Assembly: GCA_041627895.1 (NCBI GenBank)
Contig: JBFKQC010000009.1
Coordinates: forward strand, 8,968-72,967
From: JBFKQC01 sp041627895
GTDB taxonomy: Bacteria > Pseudomonadota > Alphaproteobacteria > Rhodobacterales > Rhodobacteraceae
Reading direction: 5' to 3'
Length of the DNA: 64,000 bases
Part shown: piece by piece, positions 23,123 through 31,513 of the stretch
Position numbering within the stretch: the first letter of the stretch is position 1
How the letters are laid out: every line of letters starts with the position of its first letter
Position numbers and translations under genes: made by a program
The notes under the pieces: generated by a model
Seen by the model: only the letters and a program-made list of their open reading frames with translations
What the model was told of the DNA's origin: nothing
Databases searched by the model: none

Positions 23123-24283
23123 TCATTTCGGGGTTCGCGCCGTGCCGAAACTCATCATCAACCGGACCAATTGGGTGCGAGTCGCGCAGTTCGTTTTCGA
23201 CAGAATGGATTTCACGTGCGTGTTGATGGTGTTGACGGACCGCTCGCGGCTGTCCGCGATCTGGCTGTTGGTCATTCCCTCCGAGATCGCCTCGACAAGG
23301 CCGGCCTCGGCCTCGGTCAGTCCATAGGCCTGCGTCATCGCGGGAATGTTGCAGACGAGCGGCAGGTTCGTGTCGGTGCTGTACAGGACAAACCCGCCAA
23401 AGCGGCTGGAGCCGATCTCGTCGGAACGCTCGAGCGGAACCATCTCGATGCACAGAATCGAGTCGCTGTCCGCCGAGATCGCCTCTTTCCTGGGGCGCGC
23501 TCCGAAACGGCCGTGGTTCAGGACGTGCGATTTCAGCCGCTCGAATCGCCTCTGATTGTCCGGCGCCCAAAATTTCAGAACGCCGCGCGGATCGGGGGCG
23601 AAGGCGCCGTGGTCCTGAAGCTGCCGGTCGAACTCGCGGTTTTCGACCACGATCCGCCCGGCCGCATCCAGAATGCACACGCCGATCCCCAGCGTATCCA
23701 TCGACGCCAGCAGCCCGCGATATTCCTGCGCCGTCTGCCGGATGATCCGCCCAAGGTCCAGCGCCTTCGCGACATGCGGAAGCACCTGCGCCAGTTGCAT
23801 GTGCTCATCGCCGGTCAGCCGCCCCCGGTCGGTGGACAGCTGCACCGAAAAGCGCGAAATCAAGGTATTGTCCTTGTTCAGCAGGCCGGCCGCGCGGTGC
23901 AGAATACCCAGCTTTTGCAGCGTTGCGACGTTGGGCCGGGCCTTCAGCGCCTCGATATCCGGCTCGATGACGTCATCCTGGATCAGGTCGATTCCATCGG
24001 CACGCAGCGAATGCGCCTCGAATATGTCCTGATCCCGCGCCTCCCACTCGAAACACCGGTCCACATAGGTCTGAATGGCGGCGGGATCGTAGTAGGACGA
24101 GGCCAATGTCGCGACAAGGGATCGCTTCTCGGGCCCGGTGGACCTTTCGAACACGATACAGCCGACGGCGTTGATCCGGTCCGCCAGCGACTGCAGCACG
24201 TCCGGCCAAAGGCGGGAATCGGCTGCGGCGTCGTAGATCGGCAGGATGATTTCCTGGATATCGCCGCCCGACGAATTCAGCAC
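23123..24283 (-). CDS. LuxR-family transcriptional regulator with an uncharacterised sensor region
   Basis: Protein of 386 residues. The C-terminal helix-turn-helix (about residues 318-380, YGLTEAEAGLVEAISEGMTNSQIAD ... TINTHVKSILSKTN) is of LuxR type. The long N-terminal part (about 1-310) is not an acyl-homoserine-lactone domain; the stretch around GLLASMDTLGIGVCILDAAGRIVVENREF resembles a PAS fold. No luxI or kinase is nearby. Its GC content is lower than that of its neighbours and it sits in the insert bounded by ubiK and the ubiK remnant, which suggests acquisition. Targets are unknown. Confidence 0.85.
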   Translation of the reverse strand: MLNSSGGDIQEIILPIYDAAADSRLWPDVLQSLADRINAVGCIVFERSTGPEKRSLVATLASSYYDPAAIQTYVDRCFEWEARDQDIFEAHSLRADGIDLIQDDVIEPDIEALKARPNVATLQKLGILHRAAGLLNKDNTLISRFSVQLSTDRGRLTGDEHMQLAQVLPHVAKALDLGRIIRQTAQEYRGLLASMDTLGIGVCILDAAGRIVVENREFDRQLQDHGAFAPDPRGVLKFWAPDNQRRFERLKSHVLNHGRFGARPRKEAISADSDSILCIEMVPLERSDEIGSSRFGGFVLYSTDTNLPLVCNIPAMTQAYGLTEAEAGLVEAISEGMTNSQIADSRERSVNTINTHVKSILSKTNCATRTQLVRLMMSFGTARTPK

Positions 24284-24683
24284 CCGTTGGACTCGATTCG
24301 CTGTCTGCGTATCGCTTCCAGGCGGCTAAGTTTCGGATTTTGCACGCGTCTGCCCCAAAACAATGTCCCTGAAGCCGAATTGTCCGAGCCTGCACGCAAG
24401 AATAGCCGGAAAGGCAATAATGTCCCATTTGGCAGTTGTCTCGAGCTGCTTTTGGCCTTCTGAACTGAAAAAGGACGCTTAGAGGCGCGGGGACCTTTGA
24501 GCGGCTCGCCAGGTAACGGCGGACCCGAACTTGCTCTCCCGCGCGTCCAGTTCGCTTGCGGTGCTGGCGGCCCCTAATCATCTGCGCGTCTTGGCGCAGA
24601 AGGCACGCGAGGAGGAAGAGGCGCTGAAGGCCCGCATTGCTGCGCTGAAGGCGACTGCGGCCAAGACGACGTCGTGGGCCTCT
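24284..24683. other. Intergenic region between the LuxR gene and the GST gene, including the ubiK remnant
   Basis: About 400 bases. The first 250 are relatively AT-rich and must carry the LuxR promoter; the last 100 hold a diverged fragment of ubiK (24585-24656). No intact gene is supported. Confidence 0.5.
24585..24656 (+). pseudogene. Decayed 3' fragment of a ubiK-like gene
   Basis: By hand alignment 56 of 72 bases match ubiK 22275-22346, with the codon frame kept: AQKAREEEEALKARIAALKA against AQKAREENEALKARVAALEA. The upstream part of ubiK is absent, and no stop appears where ubiK ends. It marks the far edge of the inserted segment and suggests a duplication or recombination event at ubiK. 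Confidence 0.6.
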
Positions 24684-25271
24684 TCAACTGTCCATCGCAC
24701 GCCTGAAGGCATCGCGCCCGCGCAGCCGATCGAAATAGGCCTGCACGCTTTCGTTCGGTTCGGGGAACTTCGCGTTGACCGCCCAGCCGGCGCAATGGGC
24801 GGCGATGATGTCGGGCACGGTCATGGCCTCACCCATCAGGTACGGCCCGTCTCCGATCCGCTCATCCAGCCGTTCCAGGCTGCGCTCGTATTCCCATTTC
24901 AGGCTGTCCTTGACCGCGCTGACCCGCAGTTCTTCGGGCAGGATGAAGCTGTGGCGCGAGGCGGTCCACAACAGCGCGTCGAACTCGTCCAGCAGGAATT
25001 GCGTGTGCCCGTCCTGCCGGGCGCGGTCCAGCGAGCCGGCGGGGAACGTGAGCTGCCCGTGCCGGTCCGCCAGGTAGGTCAGGATCGCCGTTGAATCGGT
25101 CAGCGGCGTGCCGTCGACCAGCAGCACCGGCACCTTGCCTGCCGGGTTGTGCGCGCGCACCTCGTCGGATCGCGGCGCGGCGGGGAGGTGCTGATAGGGC
25201 TGGCCCAGTTCCTCGAGCATCCACAAGACCCGCAAGGTCCGGCTGCGGACTCCGCCGATGACCGTGTACAT
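24684..25271 (-). CDS. Glutathione S-transferase family protein
   Basis: Protein of 195 residues with an N-terminal thioredoxin-like domain (VRSRTLRVLWMLEELG ... NPAGKVPVLLVDGTPLTDSTAILTYLADR) and a C-terminal helical domain ending in MGEAMTVPDIIAAHCAGWA. A Ser/Thr-type active site near residue 9 is likely and no catalytic Cys is seen. ATG 25271 follows GGGGAGG; upstream open sequence is not protein-like. The substrate is unknown. It stands alone, downstream of holA in the same direction but 242 bp away. Confidence 0.9.
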   Translation of the reverse strand: MYTVIGGVRSRTLRVLWMLEELGQPYQHLPAAPRSDEVRAHNPAGKVPVLLVDGTPLTDSTAILTYLADRHGQLTFPAGSLDRARQDGHTQFLLDEFDALLWTASRHSFILPEELRVSAVKDSLKWEYERSLERLDERIGDGPYLMGEAMTVPDIIAAHCAGWAVNAKFPEPNESVQAYFDRLRGRDAFRRAMDS

Positions 25272-25513
25272 GCCGCGCCTCCCCGAGCGTTCCGTCCCGA
25301 GGATGTCACGGGCGCAGAGGATGTTCCAGTGGCAGGCGTGACCTGGCGGAGCCGCTTGCGCGGCACATTGGTCTCCCGTCCTCGCCTCCGGCTCCGGGCG
25401 GGGGAACGGCGTCGCGCAACGCTCAGGCGGGGCGCGTCGGGAGCCGGGCGTGGCGCATGGGCACCTGGCCGGCAATCCGCCGGATTAGGGGACCGCGGTA
25501 CGGGCGTCGGGCC

Positions 25514-26545
25514 CTAGCGCCGGGCGGCGGCGAGCATCGAAAGCCGGATCAGCGTGCGCTCGACCAGTGCCATGGCAGGTGCGCGCTGGTCGGCCGAGCG
25601 CAGTTGCAGGTCGGTGTCGGTCAGCATGCCCAGCGCCTGCTCCAGCCGCTCCAGCCCCCAGGCCTGCGCCTGGCGTAGCATCCGGTCGCGGCGCGGCCCG
25701 AAGACCGGCGGCCGTGCGCGGGCGATGCCGGCCGAGGGGCCGCCGGGATCGCTGGCCGCGGCGTGCAGCGTGCGGAAATGCCGCGTGGCGCCGATGCAAA
25801 GCCCCACGGCCTGCACGCCCTGACCGGCGAGCTTCTGCATCAGCGGGCCGATCTCGGCCGTCTTCGCCTCGGCCACCACATTCAGTATGTCGTCGAGCGC
25901 CGCCTCGGTGGTCAGCGGTGTGCAAGCGGCGACGTCGGCGGACGTCACCGGGTCGCGGTCGCCGAGCTTGTAGAGCGCGAGTTTCCCGATGGTCTGGCGC
26001 AGGTCGCCCGGGTCGATGACCCGCGCCAGCGCCGCGAGGTCTGCCATCGCCGCGCCCTCGATTTCGCGCAGCCCGGCCCGGGCAAGTTCTGCCTCGATCT
26101 CCTCGCGTGAGGGCGGGTCGTTGTAGATGCCGACGGCAAAGGCGGTCCGGTGCGCCTCGAACGCCTTGCGCAGCGCCGAACGCGCGTTCAGCGCGCCCGC
26201 CGTCACGACGATCTGCGCATCGCCCGGCTGCCAGTCCGCCAGTACGGCCTCGATCACCTTGGCCAGACCGTCGCCGGCATCCTCGACGAAGGCCACGCGC
26301 GCACCCGGAAAGAAGCCCTGTGCCTTGATCGCGTCGCCGAGCATCGCCGGATCCTTGCGCAGATCGGCCGCAGCGATGCGTTCGAGCCGCATTTCCTCTT
26401 CGCCCTCGGGGCCGATCAGGTTACCGATAAGTTCCTGCCGCTTCAGCGCGACCCGCATCGGGTCGGCGCCGTAGATCAGCGTGCCGGTGGCCGAGCGGTC
26501 GGGGTCGGCGAAATGGCGGGCGGCCTCGCGTCCGCCAAGCTTCAC
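25514..26545 (-). CDS. holA: DNA polymerase III subunit delta
   Basis: Clamp-loader subunit of 343 residues that opens the beta sliding clamp. The N-terminal region (LIYGADPMRVALKRQELIG), the AAA+-like middle and the helical C-terminal collar domain match HolA length and layout. It is preceded by lptE with a four-base overlap, as in many proteobacteria (leuS-lptE-holA), so it is probably co-transcribed from a promoter upstream of leuS. Confidence 0.93.
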   Translation of the reverse strand: MKLGGREAARHFADPDRSATGTLIYGADPMRVALKRQELIGNLIGPEGEEEMRLERIAAADLRKDPAMLGDAIKAQGFFPGARVAFVEDAGDGLAKVIEAVLADWQPGDAQIVVTAGALNARSALRKAFEAHRTAFAVGIYNDPPSREEIEAELARAGLREIEGAAMADLAALARVIDPGDLRQTIGKLALYKLGDRDPVTSADVAACTPLTTEAALDDILNVVAEAKTAEIGPLMQKLAGQGVQAVGLCIGATRHFRTLHAAASDPGGPSAGIARARPPVFGPRRDRMLRQAQAWGLERLEQALGMLTDTDLQLRSADQRAPAMALVERTLIRLSMLAAARR

Positions 26546-27030
26546 GGCCGCCAGTCCGGGGCGGTCGCGATCAGCCGCGCGACCACCTGGTCGGCCAGCG
26601 CCACCATCAGCCGCTCGTTGGCGTCCCGCGTCACCGCCTGGGTGCCGACGATCAGGCTGGTTGCTGAATAGCCGGTGAAGTTCTCGACCTTGCCCGAGGT
26701 CAGCACGCGCCTGGTGCCGCGTTCGGTGAGCCGATAGGTTGCCTCGCCGAAAATGTTGTAGCGCGTGGTTTCCTGTTCGGGGGTGATGCCGACGCCCTTG
26801 GTCTCGGTCGTGATCCGGTAGGCCAGCGCATAGGGCGCGGCCCCGGCGCGGCCGAGGCGTTCCTCGAGCCGGGCAACGAAGGTGAACTCGTTGCGGTTGT
26901 CGGGCTCGGCCACGAGGATCATGCCCTGGATGCCGCGCGCCGCGCCGCCCGGCCCGTAGACCGGGGCAAAGCCGCAGGCCGCGAGCGGCGCCAGCGCCGC
27001 CGCGAGGAAAAGACGCCTAGAGAACCACAT
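26542..27030 (-). CDS. lptE: LPS-assembly lipoprotein LptE
   Basis: Outer-membrane lipoprotein of 162 residues that plugs the LptD barrel and helps place lipopolysaccharide on the cell surface. The signal peptide ends in a lipobox (LAAC, Cys19). The body shows the LptE pattern FTFVARLEERLGR ... AYRITTETKGVGIT, with conserved RYNIFGEATYRL. It overlaps the 3' end of leuS by 14 bases and the start of holA by four. Confidence 0.92.
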   Translation of the reverse strand: MWFSRRLFLAAALAPLAACGFAPVYGPGGAARGIQGMILVAEPDNRNEFTFVARLEERLGRAGAAPYALAYRITTETKGVGITPEQETTRYNIFGEATYRLTERGTRRVLTSGKVENFTGYSATSLIVGTQAVTRDANERLMVALADQVVARLIATAPDWRP

Positions 27031-29578
27031 TGACGATCCGGCCCGGCACCACGATCAGCTTTCTCGGCGCCCCGCCGTCGAGCGCCTTCAGCACAGCATT
27101 GTCGGCCAGAACCAGCTTTTCAACCTCTTCCTTCGAGAGGTCCCTGGCCACGGTGATCTCGGACCGGCGCTTGCCGTTGATCTGGATCGGCAGCGTCACC
27201 GTGTCCTCGACCAGATAGGCGGCGTCGGCCCTGGGCCAGGGCGCGCCGGTCACCAGCCCCTCGCCGCCGAGCAGGTGCCAGAGCTCTTCGGATAGGTGCG
27301 GGGTCATCGGCGACATCAGCTGCGCCAGCGCGCGCGCCGCCTCGCGCTTTGCCGTGGCGCCGGCGCCGGATTTCGCCAGCGTGTTGCTGAAGGCATAAAG
27401 CTTCGCGATGGCCGCGTTGAAGCCGAAGCTCTCGATGCCCATGGTCACGTCGTGGATGGTCCTGTGCATCGCCCGGCGCAGGTCCTCGTCGGCCCCTTGC
27501 GGCCCCTCGCCGGGGGCGTCCGCGATCTCGGCGGCCAGCCGGTAGACCCGCGCCAGGTGCTTCGCCGCGGCCTCGGCGCCTGCGGCGGTCCACTCGACGT
27601 CGCGCTCGGGCGGGCTGTCGGACAGCACGAACCAGCGCGCGGTGTCGGCGCCGTATTGCCGGATGATGTTTTCCGGATCGACCACGTTCTTCTTGGACTT
27701 CGACATCTTGGCCGAGGGAATCACCTCGACCGGCTCGCCCGTCGCGCCGAGCCGCGCGCCCGACTCGTGCCACTCGACATGCTCGGGCAGGTGATAGACC
27801 GGGCGGTCCCTTTCGTCGCGGGTGACGTAGATTTCGTGCGTCACCATGCCTTGCGTGAACAGCGCGTCGAACGGCTCGATCGACTTCGCCGGCAGATGGC
27901 CGCAGATGTGCATCGCGCGCGCGAAGAAGCGGGAATAGAGCAGGTGCAGGATCGCATGCTCGATGCCGCCGATATACTGGTCGACGTTCATCCAGTAATC
28001 CGCATCCGCCAGGTTCGTCGGGGTCCCGGCGCGGGGCGCGGTGAAGCGCGCGAAGTACCACGACGAGTCGACGAAGGTGTCCATCGTGTCGGTCTCGCGC
28101 CGCGCTGGCTTGCCGCAGGACGGGCAGGGCACGTCGCGCCACGTCGGGTGCCGGTCGAGCGGGTTGCCCGGCTTGTCGAACGCCACGTCGTCCGGCAGGC
28201 GGACGGGAAGATTGGCCTTCCTTTCAGGAACAACGCCGCAAACCTCGCAATGCACCACCGGGATCGGGCAGCCCCAGTAGCGCTGGCGGGAAAGCCCCCA
28301 GTCGCGCAGGCGGAACTTGGTCACGCCCTGGCCGACGCCGTTCGCCTCGCAAAAGCCGATTGCAGCCTCGACCGCCTCGTCGCAGGTCTGGACGTTCTCG
28401 CCCGCGACCAGCCGGGTAAAGCGCACCTTCTCGGTCTTGGCGGGCACGTAGGGATCGGCCTGGACGTCCCAGTCGCCGTCAAGCGGCAGGAAGGTGTCGA
28501 TGATCGGCAAGCCGTACTTGCGGCAGAAGTCGTGGTCGCGCTGGTCGTGGCCGGGGCAGCCGAAGATCGCGCCGGTGCCGTAATCCATCAGGATGAAGTT
28601 GGCGATGTAGACCGGTAACTCCCAGGCGGTGTCGAACGGGTGGCGCACGCTGAGGCCGGTGTCGAGGCCCAGCTTTTCCGCCTTTTCCAGTTCTTCCTCG
28701 CTGGTGCCCATCCGGCGGCATTCCGCGTTGAAGGCGGCGACCTCCGGATTCTCGCGCTCGAGCATCCTCGCCAGCGGATGGTCCGGCGAGATGCCGACGA
28801 AGCTGGCGCCCATCAGCGTGTCGGGCCGCGTGGTGTAGACCTCGATCCGGTCATGCCCGTGCGGGCCGTCGATCAGCGAGAACGAGAACTGCAACCCGCG
28901 CGACCGGCCGATCCAGTTGCGCTGCATCAGCTTGACCTTCTCTGGCCAGCTATCCAGCCCGTCGATGGCGTCGAGCAGCTCCTCGGAGAAATCGGAAATC
29001 TTGAAGAACCACTGCGTCAGCTCGCGCCGCTCGACCGGTGCGCCCGACCGCCAGCCCTTGCCGTCGATCACCTGCTCGTTGGCCAGCACCGTCATGTCGA
29101 CCGGATCCCAGTTCACGGTGGCGGCCTTGCGATAGACCAGCCCCTTGTCCATGAAGTCGATGAACATCGACTGCTGCTGGCCGTAGTATTCCGGGTCGCA
29201 GGTCGCGAACTCGCGGGACCAGTCGATCGACAGGCCAAGCGGCTTCATCTGGGCGCGCATGTCGGCGATGTTGCCGTAGGTCCAGTCCTTGGGATGGCCG
29301 CCGCGCTCCATCGCGGCGTTTTCCGCGGGCATCCCGAACGCGTCCCAGCCCATCGGGTGCAACACGCTGAAACCGCAGGACATTTTATAGCGCGCGATGA
29401 CGTCGCCCATGGTGTAATTGCGCACGTGCCCCATGTGGATCCGGCCCGACGGATAGGGGAACATCTCGAGCACGTAGTACTTCGGCCGCGCCGGGTCGCG
29501 GCGGGCGAGGAAACTTTGGGCCTCGTCCCAGGCGGCCTGCCACTTCGGTTCGATCTCGGATGCGGTGTAGCGCGACAT
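27017..29578 (-). CDS. leuS: Leucine-tRNA ligase
   Basis: Class I aminoacyl-tRNA synthetase of 853 residues that charges tRNA-Leu. The HIGH-type motif is HMGH (in PSGRIHMGHVRNY) and the KMSKS loop is complete (near residue 621). The editing domain, a zinc-type CxxC pair (CEVC ... CPSC) and the C-terminal anticodon domain are in the usual order. It is the first gene of the leuS-lptE-holA operon. A terminator-like hairpin separates it from the DUF3576 gene upstream. Confidence 0.97.
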   Translation of the reverse strand: MSRYTASEIEPKWQAAWDEAQSFLARRDPARPKYYVLEMFPYPSGRIHMGHVRNYTMGDVIARYKMSCGFSVLHPMGWDAFGMPAENAAMERGGHPKDWTYGNIADMRAQMKPLGLSIDWSREFATCDPEYYGQQQSMFIDFMDKGLVYRKAATVNWDPVDMTVLANEQVIDGKGWRSGAPVERRELTQWFFKISDFSEELLDAIDGLDSWPEKVKLMQRNWIGRSRGLQFSFSLIDGPHGHDRIEVYTTRPDTLMGASFVGISPDHPLARMLERENPEVAAFNAECRRMGTSEEELEKAEKLGLDTGLSVRHPFDTAWELPVYIANFILMDYGTGAIFGCPGHDQRDHDFCRKYGLPIIDTFLPLDGDWDVQADPYVPAKTEKVRFTRLVAGENVQTCDEAVEAAIGFCEANGVGQGVTKFRLRDWGLSRQRYWGCPIPVVHCEVCGVVPERKANLPVRLPDDVAFDKPGNPLDRHPTWRDVPCPSCGKPARRETDTMDTFVDSSWYFARFTAPRAGTPTNLADADYWMNVDQYIGGIEHAILHLLYSRFFARAMHICGHLPAKSIEPFDALFTQGMVTHEIYVTRDERDRPVYHLPEHVEWHESGARLGATGEPVEVIPSAKMSKSKKNVVDPENIIRQYGADTARWFVLSDSPPERDVEWTAAGAEAAAKHLARVYRLAAEIADAPGEGPQGADEDLRRAMHRTIHDVTMGIESFGFNAAIAKLYAFSNTLAKSGAGATAKREAARALAQLMSPMTPHLSEELWHLLGGEGLVTGAPWPRADAAYLVEDTVTLPIQINGKRRSEITVARDLSKEEVEKLVLADNAVLKALDGGAPRKLIVVPGRIVNVVL

Positions 29579-29609
29579 GTCTCGGGCGGTCCTTGGACGT
29601 ATAGACGAA

Positions 29610-29634
29610 AACGCCGGGCAGGCGGCCCGGCGTT
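29610..29634 (-). terminator. Terminator of the DUF3576 gene
   Basis: AACGCCGGGC (29610-29619) and GCCCGGCGTT (29625-29634) form a perfect 10-bp stem with a 5-base loop. On the minus strand it is followed by TTCG, giving a short GTTTTCG run. It lies between the DUF3576 gene and leuS, both on the minus strand. Confidence 0.6.
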
Positions 29635-29658
29635 GATACTTTGCAGGCTGCCGGGGGT

Positions 29659-30201
29659 CTAGAGCCGACCGTCGCGAATCCGAAGCTGCCGCGCGCGGGT
29701 GAGAATCGCGTCCTCGACCGCCTGCACGGTTTCGCGGCTGGCCGGGCCGCTGCGGGTCTGCAGCGCCACGTTCAGCGAACGCGCGTCAAGGGCCGGGTCC
29801 TGCACATAGATCGTCGCGCGATAGGCCCGTCCGCCGCCCGGCGGCGTGCCGTAACCGGTGACGATCACGCCGGAAAACGGGTCGGCGGCCTCGATCGGCA
29901 GGAAGTTCAGCACGTCCAGCGACGCGTTCCAGATGTACTTGTTCACCTCGACCGTGACGTTCGGGTCGTCGGTGTTCATGAACAGGTCCCAGATCGTGCC
30001 CCTCTCGCGGCGCTCGCGGCGCAACTGTTCGACCGGCGTGTTCTCGCGCTGGCGCAGCGTGTTCTCGCTGACGCGCCCGGCGTTGTCCCGGGGCGCGAAC
30101 AGCCCGTTGCCAAAGCCCCGGCCGCCGCTGTTCCCGCAGCCGGACAGCGCCAGGGCAACCGCAAGGATTACGCTTGTTTTCAACACCTTGGACAGGTTCA
30201 T
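29659..30201 (-). CDS. DUF3576 lipoprotein
   Basis: Probable outer-membrane lipoprotein of 180 residues. The signal peptide (MNLSKVLKTSVILAVALALSGC) ends in the lipobox LSGC with Cys22. The mature part (GTIWDLFMNTDDPNVTVEVNKYIW ... SLDVLNFLPIEAADPFSGVIVTGYG) is the DUF3576 domain, common in alphaproteobacteria, of unknown function. ATG 30201 is chosen for its signal peptide; the frame stays open 20 codons further. It ends in its own terminator and is divergent from the porin gene. Confidence 0.9.
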   Translation of the reverse strand: MNLSKVLKTSVILAVALALSGCGNSGGRGFGNGLFAPRDNAGRVSENTLRQRENTPVEQLRRERRERGTIWDLFMNTDDPNVTVEVNKYIWNASLDVLNFLPIEAADPFSGVIVTGYGTPPGGGRAYRATIYVQDPALDARSLNVALQTRSGPASRETVQAVEDAILTRARQLRIRDGRL

Positions 30202-30446
30202 ATAGGTCAGCCCCGATCCCGCACTCGGCACGTTACTAGCGAAGCCCGCCCGGACCGACAAGACATTTTACTTTAGGGGTCATTACAGGGGCATTTCGGC
30301 ACTGTGACATAGCTGCATCAATCGGCATGGGTTCGCTGAACGCGCCAGCGGCGTTTCTTGCAAATTGCCTCGCGGGAGGCGAAACCAAGCCCATACTCAA
30401 TTCGACACCGGGTTGGGGTACACCTTTTAATGAATGAGGGAAAACC

Positions 30447-31430
30447 ATGAAAAAGGTTCTCTTCGCGACCACAGCCCTCGTGGCCTCGGCCGGTATCGCG
30501 TCCGCTCAGGGCATCGATATCTCCGGCTCGGCCGAAATGGGCATCGTGGGCGGCGACCGCCACGGCGAGACGCAGTTCTGGCAGTCGGTCGACGTTCGCT
30601 TCGCCATGACCGGCGAAACCGACAACGGCCTGACCTTCGGCGCCACCATCGACCTCGATGACATTGCCGACGGCGCGATCGGCGGTTCCGACCCCGTCGA
30701 CATCGGCGGCACCAACGAGTTCGCTGACTTCACCGTGTTCCTGTCCGGCAACTTCGGCACCGTCACCATGGGTGACACCGACGGCGCCCTGGACTGGGCC
30801 CTGCAGGAAGTCAACATCGTCGGCGGTTCGATCGACGACTCGGAAACCTTCCACGGCGGCTTCAACGGCAACGGGTTCATGGACGGCCTCGGCGCCCAGG
30901 CCGGTCAGGTTGTTCGCTACAACTACTCGTTCGGCGACTTCGCCTTCGCCGTGTCGGTCGAGCTTGACGACACCGGCGTCGAAGACCCGAACTTCGGTAT
31001 CGGTGGCCGCTACTCGGGCGACCTCGGCGGTGTGACCCTTGGCGTCGGCCTCGGCTACCAGACCGGCGAAATCGCTCCGGGCACCACGATCGACGCGATC
31101 GGTGTCAGCCTGCACGCCGAAGCCAACGGCTTCCAGGGTGCGCTGAACTACACCAACTACGATCAGTCGGCCGGCACCTCGGTCGATCACTGGGGCATCG
31201 GCCTCGGCTACACCATGGACGCGCTGTCCTTCGGCGTGAACTACGGCGTGTACTCGTTCGGCGCTCTGGAAAACGACGGCTTCGGCCTGGCCGTGAACTA
31301 CGACCTGGGCGGCGGCGCCGTCGTTCAGTTCGGCTACGGCACCTCGAGCACCTGCGGCTTCGGCAACCCGATCCAGGGCTGCACCGCGGACGAGGACAGC
31401 TTCTCGCTCGGCATCGCGATGTCGTTCTGA
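30447..31430 (+). CDS. Outer-membrane porin (Rhodobacter type)
   Basis: General diffusion porin of 327 residues. A signal peptide (about residues 1-20, ending ASA) is followed by alternating amphipathic strands rich in Gly, Asp and aromatic residues, ending in Phe (GIAMSF) as BAM substrates do. Codon use is strongly biased (almost only GGC, GAC, AAC), as in a very highly expressed gene, unlike neighbours. It has an untranslated leader of up to 185 bases and a strong terminator 25 bases after the stop. Confidence 0.95.
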   Translation: MKKVLFATTALVASAGIASAQGIDISGSAEMGIVGGDRHGETQFWQSVDVRFAMTGETDNGLTFGATIDLDDIADGAIGGSDPVDIGGTNEFADFTVFLSGNFGTVTMGDTDGALDWALQEVNIVGGSIDDSETFHGGFNGNGFMDGLGAQAGQVVRYNYSFGDFAFAVSVELDDTGVEDPNFGIGGRYSGDLGGVTLGVGLGYQTGEIAPGTTIDAIGVSLHAEANGFQGALNYTNYDQSAGTSVDHWGIGLGYTMDALSFGVNYGVYSFGALENDGFGLAVNYDLGGGAVVQFGYGTSSTCGFGNPIQGCTADEDSFSLGIAMSF

Positions 31431-31454
31431 TCCATCCGGATCACGGAAGTTCGG

Positions 31455-31479
31455 AAGAGCGGGCCTTGTGCCCGCTCTT
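31455..31479 (+). terminator. Rho-independent terminator of the porin gene
   Basis: AAGAGCGGGC (31455-31464) pairs with GCCCGCTCTT (31470-31479) over a 5-base loop and runs into TTTCATTTT. It lies 25 bases after the porin stop codon. Confidence 0.9.
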
Positions 31480-31513
31480 TCATTTTCGCGGCTGACGATT
31501 TAGGGCGTCGGGC

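Noticed and set aside
24531..25094. 187-codon plus-strand frame after the LuxR gene
   Set aside because: Only its first third is meaningful, as a ubiK remnant; the rest is antisense to the GST gene.
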